Assembly (NCBI GenBank): GCA_016928305.1
Contig: JAFGKY010000136.1
Coordinates: 1 to 64,000, forward strand
Origin: Bacteroidales bacterium
GTDB taxonomy: Bacteria > Bacteroidota > Bacteroidia > Bacteroidales > UBA10428
Direction: 5' to 3'
DNA: 64,000 nucleotides
In this document: one piece after another, positions 27,694 to 37,211 of the stretch
How positions within the stretch are numbered: the first letter of the stretch is position 1
How the letters are laid out: the number at the start of each line of letters is the position of its first letter
Translations under genes and position numbers: made by a program
Notes under the pieces: model-generated
Told to the model about the DNA's origin: nothing
Database searches by the model: none
Seen by the model: only the letters and a program-made list of their open reading frames with translations

Positions 27694-28446
27694 ATGAGCC
27701 TTGATCCTGTGATCAGAACCTTTAACCTGAGAAAACGATATAAAGGATCGAAAGAGGAGGCATTGAAAGGAATTACTCTTACCATTCAGCCGGGTGAATT
27801 CTTCGGACTCCTGGGGCCGAATGCAGCCGGTAAATCAACATTAATTGCCATTCTTTGCGGTATCGTTGGATATTCATCCGGTGAAGCAGTGTTATTGGGC
27901 AGGAAGATCACCACGAACATGATTGGGCTGAAAAGCAGGATTGGCCTTGTACCTCAGGAAATAGCTCTGTATCCTTCGCTGACAGTTTTAGAAAATATCT
28001 TGTTTTTTGCCCGTCTGCACGGATTATCGGGCAGGAAACTTAAGACAAAAACCGAAGAATATATTGAAACATTCTTCCTGGCAGAACACCGCAATAAGCT
28101 TATATCCAACTGTTCGGGAGGAATCAAAAGACGGGTTAACCTTATTGCCGGAGTAATCCATGAACCTGCACTGATTTTGCTGGATGAACCTACTTTGGGC
28201 GTCGATACGCAATTGCGCACATTAATATCGGATTACCTTACATCGCTGAACAGGTCTGGTATTACACTTCTTTATACAACCCATTATATGAAAGAAGCCG
28301 AACAGTTGTGTTCCCGTGTGAGCATAATTGATCACGGACTGATAATTACCGAGGGAAGACCCGCAGAACTGATTTCATCTTCTCCTGGATGCAACGACCT
28401 GGGACAATTATTTTTACATCTTACTGGCAGCGAATTGAGAGAATGA
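27694..28446 (+). CDS. ABC transporter ATP-binding protein
   Basis: ATPase of 250 residues of the ABC-2/drug-exporter type. Walker A is GPNAAGKST (about 44-52), the signature is NCSGGIKRR, Walker B is LILLDEPTLGVD, and the switch His is in TTHYMKEAE. It precedes its permease by 21 bases and opens the plus-strand run through the sulfotransferase. Most likely it powers export of the product of this cluster, or self-protection. Confidence 0.93.
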   Translation: MSLDPVIRTFNLRKRYKGSKEEALKGITLTIQPGEFFGLLGPNAAGKSTLIAILCGIVGYSSGEAVLLGRKITTNMIGLKSRIGLVPQEIALYPSLTVLENILFFARLHGLSGRKLKTKTEEYIETFFLAEHRNKLISNCSGGIKRRVNLIAGVIHEPALILLDEPTLGVDTQLRTLISDYLTSLNRSGITLLYTTHYMKEAEQLCSRVSIIDHGLIITEGRPAELISSSPGCNDLGQLFLHLTGSELRE

Positions 28447-28467
28447 AAAAACGATTCTAAAAAACGG

Positions 28468-29850
28468 ATGAAAAAATATATTGCCATCGTATCCAAGGAA
28501 TTCCTGCAAATCGTGCGCGATCTTCCGGGGCTTGCTCTTTTGTTCCTGTTACCGGCAACGATGCTGATTATCATTACCCTTACCCAGGAGAAACAGATCA
28601 TTGGTATGGACTCGGGCATGAAAATTGCTTTGGTCAATGCTGATTCATCTATACTCGGAAACACCATTGAAAAAGAACTGAACGATATCGACAACTTTCG
28701 TTGCCGTGTATTTGATTCGAAGGAAGAAGCAGAGAGTGCTGTCGTCCGTGGTGAATATCAGATCATGATGTTGGTGCCACAGGGAGCTACAGAAAGAATT
28801 CGGGATATGGCACTAAAGCAGGCCTGCGATACAAATGTGATAAAACCCGAAGAAATGAAATCCTTATCCGGAATAATCCTGCTCTACGACCCGGCGGTAA
28901 TGAAGATCTATACGGATATGCTGGTTTCCTCCCTGCAAATGATCGTTAAATCAACAATTGCAAAATTGTATTCCGGGCATTATTCGGCAGCTGTTATGAC
29001 CAACATCAACGAGCAATTTGAATCGTATCAAAAGAAACTCACAGATATTGATCTTGAAAAGGAAATGCCTGATTTTCCTGGAAAACAACAGGTTATTAAG
29101 CAAATACAGGATGGTTTTGAGAAAAAAGCAAGGGAACCGCTGCGCATAAGTCTTCCGGATTATCAACCGGAATCACATGAATTGATTGAAATTGAAGTGA
29201 AAATGGCTGGGAACCAGATACGGATGACGAGACATAATATCGTTAATAACAATGTTCCTGCTTTTATTTTGTTTGCTATGTTTTTCATTGTAGTGCCCCT
29301 CGCAGGGAGTATTCTCAGCGAAAAGCAGCTTGGAACAAGAGACCGGTTAATGACATTACCGGTCACAAAACTCATTTTCTTTTCAGGAAAAATTACTGTA
29401 TATCTCGTTGTATGCATACTTCAGTTCATCTTAATGGCTTTGATCGGAAAATATGTTTTTCCGCTGATCAGTAATTTACCTGGCTTGTCTCTTCATGTGA
29501 ACGGATGGGCCCTTGCATTAACCGTTTTTGCATCGTCGCTTGCTGCCATTGGTTTTGGCCTTGTGATTGGCTCAGTATGTTCCACTTTCGGACAGGCAGC
29601 TCCGATAGGATCCGTGCTCGTTGTTATTTTTGCCATTCTGGGCGGTATTTTTGTCCCGAACTATATGATGCCGGAATTAATAAGTAAGATCAGCGTTATT
29701 TCACCTATGCGTTGGGGTACTGATGCTTTTTTTAGTATTTTCGCGCGCGGTGCGGGTATTGATTTAGTGATATCTCAGCTTTTATCCTTGCTTGCTTTTT
29801 TTGTGATATCATTGTTTGTATCAGTCTATACATTTGCTAAACGCAAATGA
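28468..29850 (+). CDS. ABC-2 type transporter permease
   Basis: Membrane protein of 460 residues with the ABC-2 layout: one N-terminal membrane helix (LALLFLLPATMLIIITL), a large extracytoplasmic domain of about 220 residues, then five or six membrane helices in the C-terminal half, including LGGIFVPNYMMP between the last ones. It pairs with the ATPase just upstream to form an exporter, probably as a dimer of both subunits. A short regulator gene follows after 38 bases. Confidence 0.92.
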   Translation: MKKYIAIVSKEFLQIVRDLPGLALLFLLPATMLIIITLTQEKQIIGMDSGMKIALVNADSSILGNTIEKELNDIDNFRCRVFDSKEEAESAVVRGEYQIMMLVPQGATERIRDMALKQACDTNVIKPEEMKSLSGIILLYDPAVMKIYTDMLVSSLQMIVKSTIAKLYSGHYSAAVMTNINEQFESYQKKLTDIDLEKEMPDFPGKQQVIKQIQDGFEKKAREPLRISLPDYQPESHELIEIEVKMAGNQIRMTRHNIVNNNVPAFILFAMFFIVVPLAGSILSEKQLGTRDRLMTLPVTKLIFFSGKITVYLVVCILQFILMALIGKYVFPLISNLPGLSLHVNGWALALTVFASSLAAIGFGLVIGSVCSTFGQAAPIGSVLVVIFAILGGIFVPNYMMPELISKISVISPMRWGTDAFFSIFARGAGIDLVISQLLSLLAFFVISLFVSVYTFAKRK

Positions 29851-29888
29851 TTGTGCCTACTACCTTTTAGACTTAATAGAAGACTGTT

Positions 29889-30401
29889 ATGAAAGAAAAG
29901 GATATCTTAACCGATTATAAAGACCAGCAGGTTATTTTGTATGCCGAAAAAAGTGACAACTCCATAGGCCCTGTTCAGACAGGCTCGTATGTTGCAGGTC
30001 ATTATATTGATGAGTTTTTTTATCTTATGGGAAAAGTGGAAAAAACATTTTATGAGAAATTGCTGAATGAGGAAATTAGTACTATCTGTTTGTATATGAC
30101 AATAGAAGAACTTACAGTCACCGAACTGGCCCTAAGGGCAAAAATACCTTTGCACCGGGTTAAAAAGCATCTTACATCCCGGCATTTTCACAGTATAAGA
30201 GTTTCGGAGCTGAAACGTTATGCTGAAGTTTTTAATATTCCCGTCGCAAATTTATTCCAGATCATTTCTACACGCCAGGATAACAAATGGCGGATGGGTT
30301 ATAAGGCAAATGTTGAAGAAGCAAAACCAGTGATCATTTCACAGGAAGAAACCAAGAATCCGTATGTAGTAATCACAAAACCCGAGCTAAACAAACTATG
30401 A
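29889..30401 (+). CDS. Putative helix-turn-helix regulator
   Basis: Protein of 170 residues. The central part (about 75-125) has a two-helix pattern like an XRE-type or related helix-turn-helix (TVTELALRAKIPLHRVKKHL, then VSELKRYAEVFNIPVANLFQII). The N-terminal 70 residues are unassigned. Its stop overlaps the start of the BtrH-like gene by four bases (ATGA), so the two are translationally coupled and it probably acts with or on this cluster. DNA binding has not been shown. Confidence 0.65.
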   Translation: MKEKDILTDYKDQQVILYAEKSDNSIGPVQTGSYVAGHYIDEFFYLMGKVEKTFYEKLLNEEISTICLYMTIEELTVTELALRAKIPLHRVKKHLTSRHFHSIRVSELKRYAEVFNIPVANLFQIISTRQDNKWRMGYKANVEEAKPVIISQEETKNPYVVITKPELNKL

Positions 30402-31402
30402 GCTCCATCCCTTTCAATCATGTCATGGCAGCGCATTGTGAGTCTGGAACGTTAACCGGATTATTGAACTACCATGGCCTGAAGATTTCCGAGCCGATGG
30501 TTTTTGGCATTTCAAGCGGCATATTTTTTGGCTATATGAAGACACCTATGCTGGCTTTTCCTTCGGTTTTTACACGCATAAGGCCAGGTCATATCCTGAA
30601 AAACTTCGCCAAAAGAACCGGAATTGTATTTAAAACCCGGAAATTTTCTGATCCGGTGCAGGCAGAAATGGAACTGGACAGGTTGCTGGAGCAAAATCAA
30701 CCGGTGGCAGTGCAGGTAGATTTCTTCTATATGGATTATTTCCCATCCTGGCACCGGATTCATATAAACGTGCATTTCCTGACGGTAATTGGCAAAAAAG
30801 ATGATATATACATTGTCAGCGATTGCTATCATCCCGAAATTGCTGAAATAAGCAGGAGAGCGCTTCGCAAAGGCAGGTTTGCCGGTGGAAGTATGGCCCC
30901 TAAAGGATTTATGTATTACCCGGTTAATGTGCCTATAGAAATTAATCTCCCTGAGGGAATAAAAAAAGGTATCAAAAATACTATCTTTAACATGCTGAAA
31001 ATTCCGATGCCTTTTCTTGGAGTGAAAGGGATACGTCGCTTTGGTGACAAAATTGTCGAATGGCCGAAGTATGCAAGAGACATTGAACAACTGGCCCATG
31101 AGATTTTCAAGATCAACATTTTGCTTGAAGACCAGGGTACAGGTGGCGGGGGATTCCGGTTCATTTATGCCTCTTTCCTTCGTGAAGCCGCTTTTCTACT
31201 GAATGAACCTAAATTGCATGAACTATCACGGCGTATGATGGATATAGGTGACGCCTGGAGAGAAATTTCCCTGCTGGCATCGCGGATGGCAAAAAGTAGG
31301 GACCTGGGTTACGATAAACTGAAGGAATTGGGTCTAAGAATTCGGGCAAAGGCTGATCTGGAGTATTCTTTCTATAATGATTTACAACGGATTATCGCAT
31401 AG
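30398..31402 (+). CDS. BtrH-like acyltransferase (BtrH_N/DUF4872 type)
   Basis: Protein of 334 residues resembling BtrH, the butirosin enzyme that moves an acyl group from its carrier protein to an amine. The N-terminal domain has the cysteine-peptidase-like core with Cys14 in HCESGTLTGLLNYHG, then VHFLTVIG with the conserved His and VSDC with an acidic residue, which could form a Cys-His-Asp site. The C-terminal half is helical, like DUF4872. An acyl carrier protein gene follows, the natural donor. Acceptor and acyl group are unknown. Confidence 0.78.
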   Translation: MSSIPFNHVMAAHCESGTLTGLLNYHGLKISEPMVFGISSGIFFGYMKTPMLAFPSVFTRIRPGHILKNFAKRTGIVFKTRKFSDPVQAEMELDRLLEQNQPVAVQVDFFYMDYFPSWHRIHINVHFLTVIGKKDDIYIVSDCYHPEIAEISRRALRKGRFAGGSMAPKGFMYYPVNVPIEINLPEGIKKGIKNTIFNMLKIPMPFLGVKGIRRFGDKIVEWPKYARDIEQLAHEIFKINILLEDQGTGGGGFRFIYASFLREAAFLLNEPKLHELSRRMMDIGDAWREISLLASRMAKSRDLGYDKLKELGLRIRAKADLEYSFYNDLQRIIA

Positions 31403-31423
31403 TTGCTGAAACAAATTTATAGT

Positions 31424-31720
31424 ATGTCAGAACTTACATTGCAGGAAATAAAATTTGAGACTAAAAGACTGATTATTAATACACTCAATATGGGAACTAT
31501 TAATCCCGAAGAAATCATGGATGATATCCCGTTGTTGAGCGGTGACAATGTGATTACAATTGATTCTATTGACGTAATTGAAGTTGTGGTTGCCATTCAA
31601 AAAAAATTCAATGTGAGGATTAATGATCAGAACCTTGCCCGGCACATTATCAATACTGTTGATACTATAGCAGAATTTGTATTTGCACAACAAAATATGA
31701 ACGTTATCAGCACTCATTGA
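31424..31720 (+). CDS. Acyl carrier protein
   Basis: Small acidic helical protein of 98 residues from the ATG at 31424; a TTG start at 31403 would add seven residues. The phosphopantetheine site is Ser48 in the motif DSIDVIEV, as in the canonical DSLD/DSIE box, followed by the typical helix with the NARINDQ-like region. It is separate from the housekeeping fatty-acid genes, so it is likely a dedicated carrier for the BtrH-like enzyme just upstream. No adenylation or ketosynthase gene is nearby, so loading must come from elsewhere. Confidence 0.85.
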   Translation: MSELTLQEIKFETKRLIINTLNMGTINPEEIMDDIPLLSGDNVITIDSIDVIEVVVAIQKKFNVRINDQNLARHIINTVDTIAEFVFAQQNMNVISTH

Positions 31721-31790
31721 CAGATGATTCATTTCATTAGAAAATGACAGATCTCAATACAAATGCATTATCTAATATGGAATTCTTGCG

Positions 31791-32879
31791 ATGAATAACG
31801 TTAATCTCCTGATTGGTGTCAGATTTCCGGTTCTGCTTAAGATGCTCATAAGGAATGGTTTCTCTTTGTATCCCAAATACATCATACGTCTTCTCCTGTT
31901 ATTGTTTAATGCCATACTTTCTTCATTATTTCAACAGGTTGAAAGAAAAAAGTACTCGACTTCCGTTAACAATACTGTTCTCAGCAATCCTCCTGTTTTT
32001 ATAATAGGGCATTGGCGTACAGGCAGTACTTATTTGCATCAGCTGTTCAACCTTGATCCGCAATTCACAACACCCAAACTTATCCAAACGGCTATACCCG
32101 ATCATTTTCTTTTCAGTTCAACGTATTACCTGCCGCTCATGAACCTGGCCATGCCTAAAAGCCGTATGATGGATGAGGTAACAATTTCACCACTTGCACC
32201 TCAGGAAGATGAATTTGCATTAATCAGAATGGGATCAGAAAGCCCCCTTGAAAAACTTTTCTTTCCGACTGGAGATAAATACTTCCTTGCAGATTATAAC
32301 GAGTATATTCCGAAAGGAGACAAACTGGAACTGTGGAAGCAAAACCTGTTAACTTTTTACAAAAAGATAACTTTTCTCACGGGCAAACAAATTGTTTCAA
32401 AGAATCCTTATCATACCATGCGGATGTCCTTGCTGGCGGATATGTTTCCTGGAGCCAGGTTTATTCACATCTGTCGCTCTCCTTACGAAGTGATTCCTTC
32501 GACCGTAAGAATGTGGAATAAGGTAGCAAAATCAACCTGTCTGAAAAGAACATGGACAAGCCCCGGATTCAAGGAGGTTGCCTCGGTTTTAAGATCGTAC
32601 ATTCATTATGTATCAAAAGAAAAGACGAAATGCCGTGAACATCATTTTACAGAAGTCACTTTTGAAAATCTTGAGAAGGATCCGCTAAAAGAACTGAAAA
32701 GGATATATGCTGAATTGAATCTTAATTTTTCAGAAATTTTTGAAAATAAGGTTATTAGATTTTTGTCTTTCAGTGGTAATTACATTAAAAATACCTATCG
32801 GCTTACGGAGGAAGAAAAATATTTGATTCAGAGATATTTTGAAGATCCTATAACTGAAGACATGGTAACGGATAAGTGA
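31791..32879 (+). CDS. PAPS-dependent sulfotransferase
   Basis: Protein of 362 residues of the sulfotransferase P-loop family. The 5'-phosphosulfate loop is GHWRTGSTYLHQLF (about 70-83) and the 3'-phosphate site is HICRSPYEVIPSTVRMW (about 225-241). The N-terminus has a hydrophobic stretch (IIRLLLLLFNAILSSLFQQ) that may anchor it to the membrane. It should transfer sulfate from PAPS to a hydroxyl or amine of a small molecule or lipid. Last gene of the plus-strand run with the ABC exporter, BtrH-like enzyme and ACP. Confidence 0.85.
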   Translation: MNNVNLLIGVRFPVLLKMLIRNGFSLYPKYIIRLLLLLFNAILSSLFQQVERKKYSTSVNNTVLSNPPVFIIGHWRTGSTYLHQLFNLDPQFTTPKLIQTAIPDHFLFSSTYYLPLMNLAMPKSRMMDEVTISPLAPQEDEFALIRMGSESPLEKLFFPTGDKYFLADYNEYIPKGDKLELWKQNLLTFYKKITFLTGKQIVSKNPYHTMRMSLLADMFPGARFIHICRSPYEVIPSTVRMWNKVAKSTCLKRTWTSPGFKEVASVLRSYIHYVSKEKTKCREHHFTEVTFENLEKDPLKELKRIYAELNLNFSEIFENKVIRFLSFSGNYIKNTYRLTEEEKYLIQRYFEDPITEDMVTDK

Positions 32880-33090
32880 ATGATTGTCTTTTAGTGTCGA
32901 TTTGGATAATACAATGATCATGAGAATCAGTTAACCTTGGAATATGAAGCGCTGATCTTCTGGCAAGAACCATGCTGATAAGCAAAACTTAGATTTACAT
33001 TGCAATAAAATGAAAGCAATGTATATCCTGTAGAAAATGAAAAGAGCAGCCTGAATAGCTTTCTGAACTTTAATTGTGTCTATAATGTAT

Positions 33091-33498
33091 TTATGAGGAA
33101 ATTACCTCTCCCTTGATGACCAGGGTTTCGATTCCCTCACCGGCATTGGTGTCAACCGTCACGGACTTCTGAAAATAACCGCTGTCCTTTGCATCGAAAG
33201 TTACCTTAATTATACCAGTTTTTTGGGGTTGTATTGGCTCTTTGGTGTATTCAGCAACCGTACATCCGCAAGAAGGTTTTACTGCATAAACGATGAGAGG
33301 GATCATGCTTGGATTTTTAAACTGAAATTCTGCAACTACAGGCTTACCCTGTGGAATCTTACCGAAATCAAAAGTTGTATTTGCCCATTCGATGCCGGAA
33401 ACAACCTTGTTTGGTGCCTGGGCATGTATATCGGTATTGACAAAATGGACTACCAACATGCAGGCAATCAGTATTTTAAAAGCCATTGATTTTCTCAT
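33091..33498 (-). CDS. Secreted DUF1573-domain protein
   Basis: Protein of 135 residues with a signal peptide (about 1-27) followed by one DUF1573 immunoglobulin-like domain, recognised by TTFDFGKIPQGKPVVAEFQFKN and the double-cysteine KPSCGCTVAEY. DUF1573 proteins are common, small exported proteins in Bacteroidota; their role is not established. The gene stands alone. Nothing else is seen in the spacer 32880-33090. Confidence 0.88.
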   Translation of the reverse strand: MRKSMAFKILIACMLVVHFVNTDIHAQAPNKVVSGIEWANTTFDFGKIPQGKPVVAEFQFKNPSMIPLIVYAVKPSCGCTVAEYTKEPIQPQKTGIIKVTFDAKDSGYFQKSVTVDTNAGEGIETLVIKGEVISS

Positions 33499-33646
33499 AT
33501 ATAAGTCCGGGTCTTTATATTAAACTACATTAAGCATACGTAAAGTTACAAAGGTTGGTTTTATTACGTTATAAAAAATTTGTTAATATCTGTTAATTCC
33601 AGATAAATGAAAGTATCATAATTATCCTCGTTTAAATAAAACAATA

Positions 33647-33671
33647 AAACTCCTGCCAAAGGGAGGAGTTT
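33647..33671 (-). terminator. Intrinsic terminator after the DUF5606 gene
   Basis: An 8-bp perfect stem (AAACTCCT, 33647-33654, with AGGAGTTT, 33664-33671) lies 25 bases beyond the stop of the minus-strand gene 33696-34280 and is followed on that strand by a T-rich run. Confidence 0.7.
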
Positions 33672-33695
33672 AATGAGCTGTTTTCAAACAGGGTG

Positions 33696-34280
33696 TTATT
33701 TTTTAACCGGGTTTTTCCCCTTTTTGGGTGCCTTTGAAGTTTTTGTTTTATCAGCCTTTTCTGTCTTTTTGTTAGCTGGTGCTGATTTAACTTTCTTTGG
33801 TTTTTCTTTTAATGATCCTGTATCTGCCGTATCGCTTTCCTGCAGGGCATCTTGTTTTCCATCCGGAGTTTCTTCGACAACCTTTTCTTCATCCTCAAAT
33901 ACCAGTAAATTCAGTTCATGTAAAATATTGTACCAGATGAAAAGCTTTTTTATATCGGAAACATATACACGCTCACGATCATAATCCGGTAATATTTTCT
34001 CCATGTATTTTTTAAGGTCATCCGGAGTGGCTGCTCTGGCATCGATTGTTTTTCCTCCCTCTTCTTTTTCAAAAATACTTTTAAAAACTTCCTGCAGTGG
34101 AATTTCTTTTTCATTGGTATAAATAGCAATATCTTCCAACGAACTAACTTTTGTGGTGGCCGGGACAAACGATCTTTTCTTATCGGTAAATGATTCAACA
34201 ACAATACCGTTACGTCCCTGGGACACAAACTTATATAAACCGCTGTGTCCTGAAATTGCCAAAGTCTCCTTTAAATCCAT
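33696..34280 (-). CDS. DUF5606-type protein with Lys-rich tail
   Basis: Protein of 194 residues. The N-terminal part (about 1-130) matches the conserved Bacteroidota DUF5606 pattern (DLKETLAISGHSGLYKFVSQ, with a second helical domain starting ATPDDLKKYMEKILPDYDRERVY). The last 55 residues are a low-complexity tail very rich in Lys, Ala and Pro, likely disordered and nucleic-acid binding. No signal peptide, so cytoplasmic. The function of the family is unknown. It ends at the hairpin at 33647-33671. Confidence 0.85.
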   Translation of the reverse strand: MDLKETLAISGHSGLYKFVSQGRNGIVVESFTDKKRSFVPATTKVSSLEDIAIYTNEKEIPLQEVFKSIFEKEEGGKTIDARAATPDDLKKYMEKILPDYDRERVYVSDIKKLFIWYNILHELNLLVFEDEEKVVEETPDGKQDALQESDTADTGSLKEKPKKVKSAPANKKTEKADKTKTSKAPKKGKNPVKK

Positions 34281-34418
34281 AGGTGAATGATTTGAAGCAA
34301 AATTGATTACAAAAATAATATTTCTGGTGAACCTGTAAAATAAAACAAGTCACTGTTTTCATCGGGAATGATTACAGAAAGAGGATATTCCAATAAATTA
34401 GTTGTAATGTGTTGATTA

Positions 34419-35141
34419 TCAATTCAGATTTCTTTCTTTTTTTATAACTTTATAGGCTTCATTTATTTTTGCAAATTTTTCATGTGCCTTTTTCCTTATT
34501 TCCTCTCCAAGGTATGCCACTCTATCGGGATGGTTTTTGAGGGCCAGCTGACGGTAAGCCTTTTTGATCTGCTCAGCGGAAGAATTTCGCTTAATTTCGA
34601 GTACTTCGTACGCCCAGTCGGTGGATCGGGAATACATGGATTTGATCGATCGGATATCGTTGTCTGTAATCCCTATGGTTGAAGCTATATAGTCAAATAC
34701 CGTTAATTCATTGGCATCAATTGAGCCATCAGCGCTGATAATTCCGTACATCAGGTGAAGCAGTTCAAGCCGTGAGGAATAATTCATTTTATGCCGGATT
34801 TGATTTCCTACTTCTTCAACGGGTATATCTTTTTTCAGGAAATTACGTAACAGCAAAAGCATTTCAGTGGTTTTCGCCTCTCCAAATGTGCTGACCAGAT
34901 AGCGTTTCACAAAATCCAGCTCGGATTTAACAACCCTGTTATCGGATTTCATAATGGAGGCAATCAATATCAGCAGGCTTACCACAAAATCGCTCGTTGT
35001 TGTCCGGAAGTTTTGTTTATCCAATTTATCAAGGTTGGCCGCATCAACAAGCGTACCGAAAGCAAAACCTAAAAGTGCCCCGATGGGCCCTCCGATCGTC
35101 CAGCCCAGTCCGGCCCCGATCCATTTTCCAAATTTTATCAT
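34419..35141 (-). CDS. TerB/J-domain co-chaperone, DjlA-like
   Basis: Protein of 240 residues. It has a glycine-rich N-terminal membrane segment (about 7-32), a TerB-like helical domain (about 45-160), and a C-terminal J domain (about 172-238) with the HPD tripeptide in KNHPDRV that stimulates Hsp70/DnaK. This order is that of DjlA. It starts just after coaE on the same strand (7-base gap) and closes the nusB-yajC-ybbR-coaE group. Probably anchored in the inner membrane, with the J domain in the cytoplasm. Confidence 0.9.
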   Translation of the reverse strand: MIKFGKWIGAGLGWTIGGPIGALLGFAFGTLVDAANLDKLDKQNFRTTTSDFVVSLLILIASIMKSDNRVVKSELDFVKRYLVSTFGEAKTTEMLLLLRNFLKKDIPVEEVGNQIRHKMNYSSRLELLHLMYGIISADGSIDANELTVFDYIASTIGITDNDIRSIKSMYSRSTDWAYEVLEIKRNSSAEQIKKAYRQLALKNHPDRVAYLGEEIRKKAHEKFAKINEAYKVIKKERNLN

Positions 35142-35148
35142 ATAGACA

Positions 35149-35757
35149 TTAACTCGTTTTTGGCAGTGTTTTGTTTATAACGGTAAGTTGCCGGTGAATG
35201 AAAAGAATTTGTGGAATAATCAGGCTTTTTTCATCGTTGATAACAACAAAGTCGGAAAGCTTCACCTTCTTTTCATCAGTCCACTGGTTAGCCATAATGC
35301 TTTTTATTCTCTCGGACGTCATACCGGGACGTTTTATTATTCGTTTTATCCGGATTTCAACTGGGGAGACTATAGTAATGCATTTGTCTATTAATGCATT
35401 ACTTCCGCTTTCAAATAATATAGCCGCCTCTTCAATGACGTAATCCTTGCTTTCATGCATCCTGACCCAACTGTTAAAATCAGCCCGCACACTGGGATGT
35501 ATGATTTGATTTGCTGCTTCAAGCAGTTGTCTGTTATTAAAAACAAGGGAAGCAAAAAGGGTCCGGTTTAAGGTATTTCCTTCGTATATGTCATTGCCGA
35601 ATAATGCAATCAGGCTGTTACGTATATCTTGATCTGAATCCACAAGCAGCCGAGCTGCCTCATCGGCATAATAAACCGGTACTCCCAGGCATTCAAATAC
35701 CTTGCAAGCGGTAGTTTTGCCGCTGCCAATTCCACCGGTAACACCTACTTTTATCAT
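35149..35757 (-). CDS. coaE: Dephospho-CoA kinase
   Basis: Last step of coenzyme A synthesis, phosphorylating the 3'-hydroxyl of dephospho-CoA. The protein has 202 residues, a normal length. It has P-loop GGIGSGKTT (about 8-16), the ADEAAR motif with the catalytic Asp, and the lid region with RPGMTSE. It overlaps the 3' end of the ybbR-like gene by four bases, so translation is coupled. Part of the conserved nusB-yajC-ybbR-coaE order of Bacteroidota. Confidence 0.95.
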   Translation of the reverse strand: MIKVGVTGGIGSGKTTACKVFECLGVPVYYADEAARLLVDSDQDIRNSLIALFGNDIYEGNTLNRTLFASLVFNNRQLLEAANQIIHPSVRADFNSWVRMHESKDYVIEEAAILFESGSNALIDKCITIVSPVEIRIKRIIKRPGMTSERIKSIMANQWTDEKKVKLSDFVVINDEKSLIIPQILFIHRQLTVINKTLPKTS

Positions 35758-36773
35758 TGTCTGGTAAGAAGGTATTCAACTCTCTCGGGACTGAATTTGA
35801 TGGCGTTTATTATATCAGGTGTATCCACCAGGAATAACCGCAGCTTTTTATCCGAATTGTTAAGGACGTCGTTATAATCGACATGGGGTCTGATCCTTTC
35901 AGGATTGATCTTTTCATAGTTACTTAGGGTAATATTATAGCTAATTCTTATTCTTTCCGGGAATGTTTTCAGCTGAAGGCTGTCGGGTAAATTAAGTGCA
36001 ACCACCGGAAGATAATATTCTGCCTGCGTATACTTATCAACCGGTATAGTTACATATATCCTTTTCTGCGAATAACTGATACTTTGCTGTTTTTCGAGGA
36101 CACTGGTTTGCGTGACTGTGTCTTTAAGATCGGAACAAGTTAGCGGTTCAGTAAAAACACTGGTAATATTCTTTAATAAGCTACCGGGTCCTGAAATTAT
36201 TATACTGTCCGGCTCAACAACGATGTTTCCGTTTATCATAAATTGAGGGGCAAACATAGCTTGCAGATCATTGAACTTAGGCTTCACTGCAACCTTCTTT
36301 ACCTCCATATTCGTGAACCTGAAAAATAACGTATCTGGTTCTATATTAAGTATTTCCACTCCCTCCAGTTCTTCTGAAAGGATATCTTTAAATGAATTAG
36401 TAAGGATGTATAATGAATCGGGATTAGTATCGCGTGATATAAATGAATTTACATCGAACTTAATTGGAATAAGATTTAGATTAAGTTTGCTCAGAAGAAT
36501 TCTTCTCCCTTTGGCTTTAACCTCTAACGTCAGTTTTTCAGGTAATTTATTCAGAATTACATAGTCTTCGGGTAAATTAATATACCTGACCGGATACAAT
36601 ATCTTATCTTCATAATCCAGCGACAATACGCGGAAAAACCAGAATATGGCGGACAACAGGAAAAAGAACAGGAAAGTAATGAAATTCCGATGATGATTTG
36701 AACGGAAATCCAGTAAAAGAGCACTATACTTTCTAAAGACAGATTGAATTTTATAAAATAAAGTTGTCTTCAA
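35754..36773 (-). CDS. YbbR-domain membrane-anchored protein
   Basis: Protein of 339 residues with one N-terminal membrane helix (FITFLFFFLLSAIFWFF, about 32-48) followed by YbbR-like beta-rich repeats facing the periplasm. In Firmicutes YbbR regulates the diadenylate cyclase CdaA; in Bacteroidota the gene sits instead between yajC and coaE and its partner is not known. The sequence shows the anchor and repeat-like domains but no catalytic motif. Overlaps coaE by four bases. Confidence 0.85.
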   Translation of the reverse strand: MKTTLFYKIQSVFRKYSALLLDFRSNHHRNFITFLFFFLLSAIFWFFRVLSLDYEDKILYPVRYINLPEDYVILNKLPEKLTLEVKAKGRRILLSKLNLNLIPIKFDVNSFISRDTNPDSLYILTNSFKDILSEELEGVEILNIEPDTLFFRFTNMEVKKVAVKPKFNDLQAMFAPQFMINGNIVVEPDSIIISGPGSLLKNITSVFTEPLTCSDLKDTVTQTSVLEKQQSISYSQKRIYVTIPVDKYTQAEYYLPVVALNLPDSLQLKTFPERIRISYNITLSNYEKINPERIRPHVDYNDVLNNSDKKLRLFLVDTPDIINAIKFSPERVEYLLTRQ

Positions 36774-36833
36774 CCGGAATAAAGTTTAAGGTATATAATG
36801 CAAATATACCTTAAACTCTGAAATAAGTGTTCC

Positions 36834-37163
36834 TTATTGCTGGTTTTCAATATCTACTTCCGATCTGACAATAGCGCTTTTATCAACTTTCAGCAGCATA
36901 TTATTTCCAACGTCAATGGTAATAACATTATTCGAGATATTGTTAATTTTACCATAGATGCCACCGGCGGTAACAATTTTATCCCCTTTTTTGAGGGAAT
37001 CCCTGAAATTCTTCAAATCTTTCTGCTTTTTCATCTGCGGACGTATCAGAAAAAAATAGAAAACAACCATGACAAGGATTAGTGGAATGAAGGTTGTCCA
37101 TGGTTTCTGTCCCTCCTGGGGTTGTGTCATTAAAATGATGTTTGTTAAAAAGTTCATTATCAT
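36834..37163 (-). CDS. yajC: Preprotein translocase accessory subunit YajC
   Basis: Small inner-membrane protein of 109 residues associated with SecDF-YidC. One membrane helix (about 24-42; FIPLILVMVVFYFFLIRPQ) ends in the family signature RPQ(M)KK, followed by the cytoplasmic KGDKIVTAGGIYGKI domain. It lies 48 bases downstream of nusB and 60 bases before the ybbR-like gene. Confidence 0.94.
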   Translation of the reverse strand: MIMNFLTNIILMTQPQEGQKPWTTFIPLILVMVVFYFFLIRPQMKKQKDLKNFRDSLKKGDKIVTAGGIYGKINNISNNVITIDVGNNMLLKVDKSAIVRSEVDIENQQ

Positions 37164-37211
37164 AAGTATTAATTTGTAAATAATATTAGCTGTTTAATAA
37201 AATGAAAAAGA

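Noticed and set aside
26444-32879. Ribosomal peptide (RiPP) or polyketide cluster
   Set aside because: No precursor peptide, cyclodehydratase, radical SAM maturase, ketosynthase or adenylation domain is present.
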